Shown one piece after another: positions 1 through 9,112 of a DNA stretch of 64,000 nucleotides. Numbering within the stretch: the first letter of the stretch is position 1; every line of letters begins with the position of its first letter. The position numbers and the translations under genes were made by a program. The notes under the pieces are model-generated. The model had not been told where the DNA came from. It made no database searches and saw only the letters and a program-made list of their open reading frames with translations. Source of the DNA: Bacteroidota bacterium (GTDB lineage: Bacteria; Bacteroidota; Bacteroidia; Chitinophagales; Chitinophagaceae). The stretch is from NCBI GenBank assembly GCA_018266575.1, contig JAFEAE010000011.1:1-64000 (forward strand). The letters run 5' to 3'.

Positions 1-109
1 ACTATGAACTATGAACTATGAACTATGAACTATGAACTATGAACTATGAACTATGAACTATGAACTATGAACTATGAACTATGAACTATGAACTATGAAC
101 TATGAACTA
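1..109. repeat. Heptanucleotide tandem repeat (ACTATGA)n
   Basis: About 15.6 head-to-tail copies of the 7-bp unit ACTATGA, essentially perfect, starting at the window edge, so the true array may be longer. A 7-bp unit shifts the reading frame with each copy, so it is unlikely to be coding. Variants of the same word recur at 44030-44062 in another intergenic space. Confidence 0.95.
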
Positions 110-162
110 ATTTTAATAGAGCCTATAAAGGTAGAATTATTAATTATCAATTCTTAATTACT

Positions 163-2625
163 CTACTCACTTCTCAACGCATTCACCGGGTTAGATATCG
201 CTGCTTTAATAGTTTGTATGCTTAATGTCAACATGGCAACAGCTAACATAATTAATCCGCACACGGCAAATACCCACCAGCTCATGGTTGTCCGGTATGC
301 AAAATCCTGCAGCCATTGATGAACGGCCCACCACGCAATTGGTGTAGCAATCACAAATGCAATTACGATAAGCAGGATAAATTCTTTCGATAAAATGGAA
401 ACGATATTTGAAACAGATGCGCCTAACACCTTCCGAATGCCGATCTCTTTTGTGCGGACAGTTGTTATAAAGATCACCAATCCTAAAAGCCCGAGGCAAC
501 TGATCAATACAGTTAAGCCTGTTGCCCAGTTCAGCAAGCCGGAAACTCTTTTTTCCGTTTCATAGAACTTGGCAATATTTTCATCAAAAAAACTATAATT
601 AAAATCATCATCAGGATAAATTTCTTTAAATGAAGTTTGCAATTTGCTGATCGCATTTTTCCAAACCATACCATCTCCGTTTTCCGGTTTAAGCAACACA
701 TGAATATTATAACTGCGTTTATTGAATGAAGTAAACGCCAGTGGGCCTATTGCTGCATGCATGGAACCTTCATGAAAATCCTTCAATACACCTACTATTG
801 GTATCTTTTTTTTGTTATCGAGTAATTGTTTATTCAATGCATCCTGCGGATTTTGGAACCCTAACGTTTTTGCAAACGTTTCATTGATCACAAATTCCTG
901 TATAGTATCACTCTGTTGCACGTTTCTTCCTGCAACTAACTTTAACTGGTATATCTTCATATAATTCGTATCAGCCCAGCGTATCTGCACATTTTCTTTA
1001 ACCTCCTTTTTCCCGTCGGTATAAGTCATGTCGTTGAAAGCTGCGCCTTCAATAGCCGGTGATAAAAAACCAAGGCTTGATAACTGTATTTCCGGGATCG
1101 TTTTTATTTTATTCATTAACGCATACCTTCTGCTCATCGATGTATCGAACGGAACGCGAAAAGTTAAGATGGCATCTTTTCTGAAACCAAGGTCTTCATG
1201 CAATGAATAATGAATTTGCTTTCCAACCATAAAAGTTGCGATCACAAAAAATTGCGCGATCACAAATTGTGAAACGGTCAGCGTTTTGCGAAGCCATGCA
1301 TTTCTTGTCTTCGTTGCATTTGCTGCAGATTGATTTTTTAGGACGGCAACAGGTTTATACGATGATAAAACGATGGAAGGATAGAAGCCGGCGATAATAC
1401 TTACTGCAAATGTGAGTGTAACTAAAAATAAAATCAATACAGGTTGATGTATTAAACTAAAATGCAAACCTTCCGGGATAAAAGCAGCAAAAGCTTTTAA
1501 CAATAGCGGTGCAATAATTATAGAAGCAATAGTTGCAATACTGGTAATAAAAAGTGTTTCCCCAAGAAATTGCATGATCAATTGCCTTCTTGAACTGCCC
1601 ATTGTTTTGCGAATACCGATTTCTTTTGCACGGTGTGAAGCCTGTGCTGTGGTAAGGTTTATAAAATTGATGCAAGCAAGTAACAATAAGAACAGTGCAA
1701 TAGCCATTAGGCCATATAACATTTTCATACTTGCTGTACGTTGGTTCACACCTTGATAGTTGCTGTCGAAATGTATATTTTTCAAAGGCTGTAATTTAAA
1801 CTGCATCGAATTGTTCGGGTCTTTGCTTGCAGGTTCATTATATTTTTTTACCAGCCCTTTCAGTTGCGGATCAATTTTTTCCGGAGTAGTTCCTGCAGAT
1901 AATTTAACGACCAGTTGCGAATATCCCATCCAGTCGTTCCAGGTCTCCATCATAAAATTGTGTTTCAATCCTGTTGCATATACTGTAGGCAGGGAGATGA
2001 ATTCCAGTGCAGAAAAATAAGTGTTCTCAGTCAGGTCTTTTACAATCCCGGTTACGGTTGTTTTTAATGAATCGTTATATGCGATTTGTTTACCAATAAT
2101 ATCCGCTGCATTCAATGACGGGAAATATTGTTTTGCCCTGCTTTCAGAAATCACTACGGAAAAAGGATTTTGCAATGCAGCTTGTTGCGAACCAGCAAGC
2201 CATTGAAAAGAAAGTAGTTTAAAATAATCGCCGGTAGTAAAAATGACATCAGGCTGATATTTATATATTGAGGGTGTAGTACCATCGTTTTTTGCAATGG
2301 TAACTTTTGCAGTCGCATCTCCCTGGAACTGGAAAAGCGGAACGGAAAGATCAACGCCGGTAACTTCATTTCTAATTGCATTTCCAAGAGGAGCAGGAAC
2401 TGCGGCCGATGTGCCGGGGTCGCCATTAAATTTAACGTCCATGGTTACGCGAAAAATGCGGTCGTGATCTTTTTCAAATTTGTCATAACTCATTTCGTAA
2501 TGCACAATCAGAAAAATGATCAGCGCAGCGCTGATGCCGATCGACAAACCAAGAACATTAATAACAGAAAAAACTTTGTTGCGCCAGAAATTCCGTAAAG
2601 CAGTAATAAAATAATTTTTAATCAC
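163..2625 (-). CDS. ABC transporter permease, FtsX/MacB-like
   Basis: Large inner-membrane permease of the MacB_PCD/FtsX type common in Bacteroidota. An N-terminal membrane helix (VINVLGLSIGISAALIIFLIV) is followed by a periplasmic MacB-core-like domain, a cluster of helices around residues 320-450, a second periplasmic domain and C-terminal helices. Two copies of the KEIGIRK motif (TMGSSRR and VLGASVS follow them) mark the duplicated FtsX modules. These proteins couple ATP hydrolysis by a separate ATPase to transport or mechanotransmission across the envelope; no ATPase gene is adjacent here. The frame is open up to 2703, but the extra 26 residues translate low-complexity intergenic sequence. 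I therefore prefer the GTG at 2625, which begins VIKNYFITALRNFWRNK, a typical family N-terminus. That gives about 820 residues, normal for the family. Confidence 0.87.
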   Translation of the reverse strand: MIKNYFITALRNFWRNKVFSVINVLGLSIGISAALIIFLIVHYEMSYDKFEKDHDRIFRVTMDVKFNGDPGTSAAVPAPLGNAIRNEVTGVDLSVPLFQFQGDATAKVTIAKNDGTTPSIYKYQPDVIFTTGDYFKLLSFQWLAGSQQAALQNPFSVVISESRAKQYFPSLNAADIIGKQIAYNDSLKTTVTGIVKDLTENTYFSALEFISLPTVYATGLKHNFMMETWNDWMGYSQLVVKLSAGTTPEKIDPQLKGLVKKYNEPASKDPNNSMQFKLQPLKNIHFDSNYQGVNQRTASMKMLYGLMAIALFLLLLACINFINLTTAQASHRAKEIGIRKTMGSSRRQLIMQFLGETLFITSIATIASIIIAPLLLKAFAAFIPEGLHFSLIHQPVLILFLVTLTFAVSIIAGFYPSIVLSSYKPVAVLKNQSAANATKTRNAWLRKTLTVSQFVIAQFFVIATFMVGKQIHYSLHEDLGFRKDAILTFRVPFDTSMSRRYALMNKIKTIPEIQLSSLGFLSPAIEGAAFNDMTYTDGKKEVKENVQIRWADTNYMKIYQLKLVAGRNVQQSDTIQEFVINETFAKTLGFQNPQDALNKQLLDNKKKIPIVGVLKDFHEGSMHAAIGPLAFTSFNKRSYNIHVLLKPENGDGMVWKNAISKLQTSFKEIYPDDDFNYSFFDENIAKFYETEKRVSGLLNWATGLTVLISCLGLLGLVIFITTVRTKEIGIRKVLGASVSNIVSILSKEFILLIVIAFVIATPIAWWAVHQWLQDFAYRTTMSWWVFAVCGLIMLAVAMLTLSIQTIKAAISNPVNALRSE

Positions 2626-3201
2626 GGCAGAAAATTTAGAATGTGCGTATTTCCCAACTACAAACTGCAAACTGCAAACTATAAACCGAAGTTTTTCCGC
2701 CACTAATATGCCACTTTCTATTTAACTAATAAACAGGTATTTAAAAATGCGGAGAGAACGAAAAGGTTCGTTTGCGATACACGGATGTCCGGTTTTGATA
2801 CAAAAGAATGTAACATGTACGATTTCTTTAAGATAGTATTCAGTCGTCAGTCCACAGGTTTCAGTGCTGTAATTCGCAGTTTCTTTTTTAGTTTTTCGTC
2901 TTTATGATTTTAGTTTTTATTTTTTGTGTCACCGGCATTAGCCCACTCTTCATCATCGTTGCGTCGCAGTCCGGTCATCGTTAGTGCTACTATTTAGCTT
3001 TAGTTTTAGGTGCATTTGCAAAAATAAATTAGAGAGTGTTGCTTTTCGGAATGTTATCGCAGCGCATCCGAAGTTATGATAAGAAAGGATTTCAAATTCT
3101 GTTTATCGATAGCCCGATATGACCTGCGGAACATGTCGAACAGCAGTAAAACGGTTTTCGAAATTTTGGTAATTATCAATTATCAATTATTAATTCGTTA
3201 G
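2626..3201. other. Intergenic region holding a dispersed repeat
   Basis: No convincing gene. It holds A/T-rich low-complexity words and one copy (2816-2968) of a roughly 150-bp dispersed repeat ending in the core CATCGTTGCGTCGCA. Near its right end (about 3170-3195) it has the words AATTATCAATTATCAATT, also found near 135-155. Confidence 0.7.
2816..2968 (+). repeat. Dispersed ~150-bp repeat, copy A
   Basis: Starts TGTACGATTTCTTTA, runs through TATTCAGTCGTCAGTC and TTTTAGTTTTTATTTTTTGT, and ends CATCGTTGCGTCGCA (2954-2968). The same order of words occurs at 32513-32662 with scattered mismatches. Both copies lie in intergenic DNA upstream of minus-strand genes. Confidence 0.85.
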
Positions 3202-3840
3202 TTATTCTTTTGCATTCAAGGCATTCAATATCTCTTTATATTCCTCTTTAATTCTTTTTTGCTCTTCCTTTAAATAAGCATCGCTAAAAGGAGATCCGCA
3301 ATCCTGGTTATTAAGTTGATGTATTAATTTTCCATTTTCAAAATAACTTCTTGTTTCAATGATCTCTGTTTCTTTATCATCATACGCGGTATCATTGTTT
3401 TCCTTAGCTAATGCGGAATCATAATAAAAAGGACGGTTGTAATGATATTCTTTTTCAAATACGAATGAAAGTTGCCCGTTCAATAAGTAATATTCGGTGA
3501 GAGATTGCCCCATTTCTCCAAAAACCCGCGCAGTAATTTTTTCAATTTTGTTTCCGGAATAGTAGTAAACTGCATCTCCGCCTTCAGTAGAAATCCACAG
3601 ATCTTTTTTTATTTTCTTTGTCCATTTTACAGTCGAGTTAATGCGTTTGAAATTTGCACGGATAGGGTTGAGCTTATTCAATAGATATTCGTTGTCAATA
3701 GCATCTTCTTTATGATAAGTTTCTTTCAATAGGCTTGTATCCTGACGAATGGATTTCTTTTGTGTTTTCGATTGTGCATGCAGATTTGAAACCAAGATAA
3801 TTGATAGCGAAAGCGCCGGGATATAAAAGATGGATTTCAT
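3202..3840 (-). CDS. Exported hypothetical protein
   Basis: No family recognised. The frame is open to 3951, but the ATG at 3840 gives a clean signal peptide (MKSIFYIPALSLSIILVSNLHAQS), so I take that as the start (about 212 residues). The mature part is charged, rich in Lys, Glu, Asp and Tyr, with an internal stretch resembling a toxin-antitoxin-like MORN or DKNY-type periplasmic protein only superficially (the YYYSGNKIEKITARVFGE region looks like beta repeats). It lies downstream of the M43 peptidase on the same strand with a gap of about 225 bp. Function unknown. Confidence 0.7.
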   Translation of the reverse strand: MKSIFYIPALSLSIILVSNLHAQSKTQKKSIRQDTSLLKETYHKEDAIDNEYLLNKLNPIRANFKRINSTVKWTKKIKKDLWISTEGGDAVYYYSGNKIEKITARVFGEMGQSLTEYYLLNGQLSFVFEKEYHYNRPFYYDSALAKENNDTAYDDKETEIIETRSYFENGKLIHQLNNQDCGSPFSDAYLKEEQKRIKEEYKEILNALNAKE

Positions 3841-4065
3841 TGGTCGCATATCACAATTTAAAAAAAGAAGTGATTTTTTGCAAGAAGGCAAGATTAGATT
3901 TTTATGATAACGCCGGAATTGTACATACGAGGAAATTGAGGTTTCAATCACAACAGATCATAACAATCAGAGTCATCCGTGTGCTATTTTCTAAAAACAG
4001 AAAACAGGTCATCTATAATAAACCATGAACGAAATCATTATCACATCACTACATTTTCAAATTAT

Positions 4066-7000
4066 CTACTGCTTCACTACTTTCTGCACATGGTTTTGAT
4101 TGTTGAACCATACTTCCAGTACATACACTCCTGCACTTAACGATTTTCCGGAAAGGTCCACATGTATTGCAGATGAACCTGCAGAGACACTGCTATTGCG
4201 ATACAATTCTTTCCCGGTGATATCCAGCAAACGGGTTTGCACTTGTCCATATACGTTAGTTCCAAGTTGTAGATCAATCGCGTTTGTAAACGGATTGTTC
4301 AACACCTTGAAATTTCCATTGACATCATCAGATACCAATACGATTTTGCTATATTCAAAACTGCTGTCGATATTGATTTGTTTCAGGCGGTAATAGTTTT
4401 CCGCTTGCGCATTATCCGGATCAGTGAAAGAATAGTTATGTTGTATGGAAGAATTTCCTGCTGCAACTACAGAGCCGATCTTTGTAAAATTCTTCTCATC
4501 ATACGATCTCTCAATATCAAAATACCTGCTGTTTATTTCTGATGATGTGCTCCAGTTTAATACTGCATTATTGTTTTGCAAATGCCCGTCGAAGCTAATT
4601 AATTCTACGGGAAGCGTTGTTCCAACAACACCGGCTCCAAAGCCGGAGAATCCCGTGGTGAAATTGTACGTAAGTGCTGTGTTTGTTCCGAGGCTGCTGA
4701 TGGTTGGTGCACCGGTGATCATCGTGCCTGCGCCAGTTGGGTTTGCTGGGGTTACCAATGAAATCTGGTTTGCTGTTTTGATCAGTGCAATGTTGCTGAT
4801 GCTTTGTCCGGTTGCAGTTTGCCACCCGTTTACTTCTGCTTGTGTATAGTATAAGGTTATGATATAACTTCCGGATGGATTATTATTAGCCGGGATCACA
4901 TGGAACGTTTTATTCATTATATAATTCGCCGGATTTGTATTCCAGAATTGTGATGAACCTGTTCCTGCACGATCTATGACAACTTGTGTACAACCATAAT
5001 CAAAACTGCTGAGGTTTTGGATACGTGCCATCAACTCATTATTGGTTTGATCGTAAAAATAAATATCTGCATTAGCGCCGAGGTATTGTTGTTGTGATGA
5101 GTTCAATGTTGTTTGTACAACTGTTGCTGGAATACCATACGTGAATTGTGCAATAGGTTTTATACCGTTAGGATAATATCCCACAGATGAAAAAGATTGC
5201 GAGCAGTTAATACCATCCTGCCAGAAAATATTTCCCTGCGAACCAGTACCTCCATCGCTGTATGCGAGCACCTGGTCTGCAGCATCCGTTGCTGACGTTG
5301 AACCATTGTCATAACAAATTTCTACAACGAGATTGCTTGTGCCATCCCATGTGAACGGGGTATCAAATGTAAATGTATTCCATCCGGATACAGTGTTATA
5401 GGACGATAATGTTTTTACAACCGTCATACCTGAGCCTAATGTTATACTTCCATTCACGAGATAAGTTGTTGCAGCCGGTGTTGTTCCTAATTTAATATTG
5501 AATGAGCTGAATGCCCGTGTACTTAATTTGTTATAAATATCAAGCGACATTCCTGTTATTGTTCCTGCAGGAATTCCTGCCGCTGTTAGCTCAGAAGCTT
5601 TATATAAGAATTGAATCCTGCTGCTTTGTTGCGTAGCATCAAAAGGTGAAGCATTAATTGTGTATGCGGCAGTGCCGATGCTTCCCGTTCCGGTGCCCGT
5701 GCCTCCGGTTGGGGCAACATCATTATCAAGAATATTTATTGCCAGGTTCGGTCTTCCATCACCCGCAACCACATTCCCGCCGTTAGCATTCACTGTGAAA
5801 CCAAGGGTGAAAGATTCTGTTGATTCTACGCTTGCATCATCATAAATGCGCACAGTGAATGGCTGTGATGCCATTGATCCTGCAGGGAATGTTAATACAT
5901 TACTTGGAGAAGTAAAACTCCCGTTTGTGGTAATATCAAAATCCACACCTTGTGTAGCTGTACCGGAAGCTACATTTAGGGTAGCCGTTGCCGTTATACT
6001 CGGTGTATTGCCGATTACCATATTGTAAGTGTAATCTTTATATGCTCTGCAACCGGATGTTGCCGCAGTTGTTTCTGTTTGCTGGTCTGCAGTGATTTCA
6101 AAATCAACTTTCGGCACGCATGTAGTTGCTCCCTGGCTTGGTGGCGTTGCACCAGGTGATTGTGATAAACTCAATCTTGTTGTTCCTGCAGATGCAAGCA
6201 TTCTTGTTTTTTGTCCTGCAGTAAATAAGGTATAACATGATGTATAATTCATGTAATTACTTTCTGTGTTGATGGTATATACTGTGCTTGTGCAGGAATT
6301 TGTTTGCCCGGTGCGACAGGTAAAATCTATAATCCCGCCAAGTTGATTGTATGTGATAGGGTCAGTGTCGCAAACCTGGTCGCCATCAACACTGCAACCA
6401 CCGCTGGTTACAGCAGGACAAGTATTTTTATCTGGTGAGCCCTGGAACGGATGGTATAGATTGAACGCGTGCCCGATCTCGTGTGGCAATGTTTTTTGCC
6501 CTGCAATCATTTGCGTTGCCAGCATAATGATGCCATCATAATTCGGGTCACCACCAGGAAAATAGGCGAAGCCTGCAATGAATTGGCCGCTTGTTCCATC
6601 TGCCCCATCTATTTTATCTATAACCCATACATTGTAATACTGTGACGGATCCCAGCGAATGAGATTTTTTACATTGATCTCATCGGTTCCAAGAGTTGTT
6701 GTTGCATTTACGCCCCCGCTCACATAACCCGGAATAGAAGAACCATCAACACGGTTGATACCATTGGTAGGATTACAATTCGGGTCACGTTGTGCTAAGG
6801 CAAATTGTATTTGCAGATCGCCAACACCTTGTGTGCCGGGATACGAACCATTATACACCTGGTTCAGATAATCTATAGCGCCGGTAATTTGTGCATCTGT
6901 CGGGTTATAAATTGTTCCGACTGCACCACCGGTATGCACCACATGGACAACAACAGGAATTGTATATAATGCAGTACTTAAAGTGCCTGATGAACCGCCT

Positions 7001-7218
7001 ATGGAATTTGTGGCCTTTGCAGATTTTTTTGTCGGCAGCGGATGTGCCTGGATGTATTGACGGATATTGTTTTCGTATTGTAATACCTGTGCGTGATAAA
7101 CGGAATCGGTTGCCATACGTTTTTGATGCACTGCATCAAATCCACAGATAGGTTGCGCATTGGCAAACTGAAAAAGAATAAGGATTATTCCGGTCAGAAC
7201 AAAGGCCAGGTTTTTCAT
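4066..7218 (-). CDS. Secreted M43-family metallopeptidase with Calx-beta region and T9SS sorting tail
   Basis: Predicted secreted zinc protease of the pappalysin/cytophagalysin type. It has a signal peptide (MKNLAFVLTGIILILFQFANAQ). The zinc site HEIGHAFNLYH is at residues 246-256, followed by a Met-turn-like SNYMNY segment and the disulfide-rich stretch typical of M43. After residue about 370 comes a Calx-beta-like segment (GTATQGVDFDI ... ESFTLGFTV ... INILDND), then a beta-sandwich region around 505-700. The last ~80 residues form a Por secretion tail (VLNNPFTNAIDLQL ... LSAGVYVLEVW ... KVVKQ), which directs export by type IX secretion and surface attachment or release. At 1050 residues it is a typical multidomain T9SS cargo. 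It stands alone transcriptionally. Confidence 0.93.
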   Translation of the reverse strand: MKNLAFVLTGIILILFQFANAQPICGFDAVHQKRMATDSVYHAQVLQYENNIRQYIQAHPLPTKKSAKATNSIGGSSGTLSTALYTIPVVVHVVHTGGAVGTIYNPTDAQITGAIDYLNQVYNGSYPGTQGVGDLQIQFALAQRDPNCNPTNGINRVDGSSIPGYVSGGVNATTTLGTDEINVKNLIRWDPSQYYNVWVIDKIDGADGTSGQFIAGFAYFPGGDPNYDGIIMLATQMIAGQKTLPHEIGHAFNLYHPFQGSPDKNTCPAVTSGGCSVDGDQVCDTDPITYNQLGGIIDFTCRTGQTNSCTSTVYTINTESNYMNYTSCYTLFTAGQKTRMLASAGTTRLSLSQSPGATPPSQGATTCVPKVDFEITADQQTETTAATSGCRAYKDYTYNMVIGNTPSITATATLNVASGTATQGVDFDITTNGSFTSPSNVLTFPAGSMASQPFTVRIYDDASVESTESFTLGFTVNANGGNVVAGDGRPNLAINILDNDVAPTGGTGTGTGSIGTAAYTINASPFDATQQSSRIQFLYKASELTAAGIPAGTITGMSLDIYNKLSTRAFSSFNIKLGTTPAATTYLVNGSITLGSGMTVVKTLSSYNTVSGWNTFTFDTPFTWDGTSNLVVEICYDNGSTSATDAADQVLAYSDGGTGSQGNIFWQDGINCSQSFSSVGYYPNGIKPIAQFTYGIPATVVQTTLNSSQQQYLGANADIYFYDQTNNELMARIQNLSSFDYGCTQVVIDRAGTGSSQFWNTNPANYIMNKTFHVIPANNNPSGSYIITLYYTQAEVNGWQTATGQSISNIALIKTANQISLVTPANPTGAGTMITGAPTISSLGTNTALTYNFTTGFSGFGAGVVGTTLPVELISFDGHLQNNNAVLNWSTSSEINSRYFDIERSYDEKNFTKIGSVVAAGNSSIQHNYSFTDPDNAQAENYYRLKQINIDSSFEYSKIVLVSDDVNGNFKVLNNPFTNAIDLQLGTNVYGQVQTRLLDITGKELYRNSSVSAGSSAIHVDLSGKSLSAGVYVLEVWFNNQNHVQKVVKQ

Positions 7219-7460
7219 ACTGTTGGATTATGAGTATTAATAGGGTCGAATACTCGTTACGGGTTATTTTGCATAACGCTGAAACGTGATATATAATTGC
7301 AGGAAAATGCTGAATTAGGGCAAAAAGCAAACGAAAATAATATGAAAAAATATGATTTAGGGGTAAACCCTTATGTAATAATTGTAGTTTGTTTTGAATT
7401 AATGAAGTAGATATTAAATTGATTATGTGGTGATATAATAATTTGATAATAATTAGCCTG

Positions 7461-7545
7461 ACCGTGAAGTCACAAAGGAACGAAGTTTCGCAAAGTGGAA
7501 ATGCCTTAGCGCCTTCTTTGCGTCCATAGCGTCTTTGCGGTTAAG
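7461..7545. repeat. Degenerate CTTTGCG-type palindromic repeat
   Basis: The left half (ACCGTGAAGTCACAAAGG...) is an imperfect inverted copy of the right half (...CTTTGCGTCCATAGCGTCTTTGCGGT). Related words occur in palindromes at 11070-11107 and 52139-52207. No open reading frame spans it. Confidence 0.55.
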
Positions 7546-7610
7546 GAGCCGCTCAATAAAATTGTTGCAGTAGAAGTGTGCGATTGATTCTTCCACTGGA
7601 AGAATCGAAG

Positions 7611-7692
7611 GCAACGATGGCAAAGAGAGCAAATGCTGGTATCAAAAAAGAAAAACTAAAAGTATAAAAGCTAAAAACTAAACAATTAAAAG
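7611..7692 (-). repeat. Dispersed intergenic repeat, diverged copy
   Basis: GCAACGATGG followed by AAAGAGAGCAAATGCTGGTA, then A-rich AAAACTAAAAG and GCTAAAAACTAAA words. This matches, in the same order, the reverse complement of the repeat at 32513-32662. The GCGTCGCA half of the core is eroded. Confidence 0.6.
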
Positions 7693-7844
7693 CTGAGAAT
7701 TGAAAATTAAAAACGCTCGAAGCTCATGGCTAAAAGCTGACAGCTATTTCTCACAAATAGTGCATCGTACATCTCAAATCGTAAATCTTCAGAGGTGGGA
7801 AATTTTTCTACAGGGAACGGATTCCGGTGAGTTCTGTACACACA

Positions 7845-7880
7845 TTTACGCGCCGGATTTTTTAAGAAGCGGCGCGTAAA
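7845..7880 (-). terminator. Strong hairpin after the 57-residue gene
   Basis: Perfect 11-bp stem TTTACGCGCCG (7845-7855) with CGGCGCGTAAA (7870-7880), 14-nt loop, beginning 3 nt after the stop codon of the small minus-strand gene. No long T-run follows, so it could be a terminator or a 3'-stabilising hairpin. Confidence 0.55.
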
Positions 7881-7883
7881 ATT

Positions 7884-8057
7884 TTAACTCAATATTTTTT
7901 TGCTGCTCATTACTGCCACCCACAAACTGATAGACAAAAATGCGGCAACAGTAAGTAATGCTGAAATATTATAATGTTGGTGCTGGAACAAACGGCAACT
8001 AACGATCCCCGTTATAGCCATTGTAATTAATGTTGATAAAGTAAAAAGCGTTTTCAT
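7884..8057 (-). CDS. Small two-helix membrane protein (57 aa)
   Basis: Short open frame with an ATG start, MKTLFTLSTLITMAITGIVS..., ending SSKKILS. It encodes two hydrophobic helices (about residues 4-20 and 32-50) joined by a short polar loop RLFQHQHYN, with a basic C-terminus. That layout is typical of genuine small inner-membrane proteins. A perfect GC-rich hairpin follows directly after the stop, and the upstream region is AT-rich, so it looks like an independent small gene. I recognise no family and infer no function. Confidence 0.5.
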   Translation of the reverse strand: MKTLFTLSTLITMAITGIVSCRLFQHQHYNISALLTVAAFLSISLWVAVMSSKKILS

Positions 8058-8230
8058 TTTTTTATTTTTTTGTTATTAATTGAATCGTTTATATCATAGA
8101 CTGGTAGCGGGTTTCAAAGTTTAATGCGATTTGATAAAAAGAAGTTAACAAGTTGTCGTGGTATTATACTTGTGAATAGATAAAATTTGGTAACTTGAAA
8201 CTTCTGCGGGTTATTAAAGCAACGATTGTT

Positions 8231-9082
8231 ATGAAAATCTGCTCACTGATTTTTTTATTTTTGACGATTTGCTTTTTTGCAACAGCATTTATCTTTCCTG
8301 CCCAACAACATGATAACTGGACAGCATTATTCGATGGAAAAGACCTCAAAGGCTGGGACACTTATATCGGCCCTTTGTTTGATGCATCAGGTAACAGGGT
8401 GAATGAAATACCAGTAGGATTGAACAAAGACCCTAACAAAATCTTTACAGTGGTGAATGAAGATGGCGAAAAATGTATTCGTATTTCGGGAGAAAATTTT
8501 GGTGGAATTTCTACCGTACATGAATATGCGGATTATCATTTGCGGCTAATGTTTAAATGGGGAAATTTAAAATGGCCACCGAAAAAAGACAAGAAAAGGG
8601 ATAGCGGCTTGTTATATCATTGCGTTGGGCCGCATGGAGCTGATTTTGGTTTCTGGATGCGTTCTCAGGAGTTTCAGATTGAAGAAGGTAATTGCGGCGA
8701 TTACTGGGGCGTAGCGGGTGGGGTGGAAGATGTGCGTGCCTTAAAAAAGTCCGACAGTGAATATGTTTATTCGCCTTCTGCAGAATGGTATACTTTTAGT
8801 GCAAATAGTAAAACAGGAAGGCGTTGCATCAAGATAACAGATGCAGAAAAACCTTCCGGCGAATGGAATACACTTGATTTGTACACGCATGGTGATACGA
8901 GCGTGCATGTGATCAACGGAAAAACGATGATGGTGTTATATCATTCGCGGCAATCAGAAAATGGGAAAGAACTTCCATTGGTGAAAGGAAAGCTGCAGAT
9001 ACAGTCTGAAGGTGCTGAAATATTTTATAAGCATATCATGATCAAACCCCTTGAAAAAATCCCACCCGAACTTTTAAATTGA
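8231..9082 (+). CDS. DUF1080 / 3-keto-disaccharide hydrolase family protein
   Basis: Secreted concanavalin-like beta-sandwich protein of the DUF1080 family. Family hallmarks are WTALFDGKDLKGWDTYIG near the mature N-terminus, then DYHLRLMFKWG, RDSGLLYHCVGPHG and QEFQIEEGNCGDYW. Characterised members cleave 3-keto-glycosides in periplasmic disaccharide breakdown; the substrate here is not known. I start at the ATG at 8231 because it gives a signal peptide (MKICSLIFLFLTICFFATAF), whereas the in-frame start at 8195 adds 12 residues ahead of it. The length of about 283 residues is usual. It is followed after 30 bp by an unrelated exported protein gene on the same strand. Confidence 0.88.
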   Translation: MKICSLIFLFLTICFFATAFIFPAQQHDNWTALFDGKDLKGWDTYIGPLFDASGNRVNEIPVGLNKDPNKIFTVVNEDGEKCIRISGENFGGISTVHEYADYHLRLMFKWGNLKWPPKKDKKRDSGLLYHCVGPHGADFGFWMRSQEFQIEEGNCGDYWGVAGGVEDVRALKKSDSEYVYSPSAEWYTFSANSKTGRRCIKITDAEKPSGEWNTLDLYTHGDTSVHVINGKTMMVLYHSRQSENGKELPLVKGKLQIQSEGAEIFYKHIMIKPLEKIPPELLN

Positions 9083-9112
9083 TTTGATCATCTTATATAG
9101 ATAAGCGAACGT

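Larger units (their letters stand above)
7219..7883. other. Intergenic region with several repeats
   Basis: No large gene. It contains a degenerate imperfect palindrome rich in CTTTGCG words (7461-7545), a diverged copy of the dispersed repeat in minus orientation (about 7611-7690), A-rich low-complexity DNA, and a perfect 11-bp hairpin (7845-7880) just 3' of the small gene at 7884-8057. Confidence 0.6.

Noticed and set aside
2626..2703. N-terminal extension of the ABC permease frame
   Set aside because: It translates low-complexity AAACTGCAAACTGC-like intergenic sequence, and the GTG at 2625 gives the family-typical N-terminus.
4445..4849. 134-residue frame antisense to the M43 peptidase
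   Set aside because: Shadow of a clearly real gene; no independent evidence.
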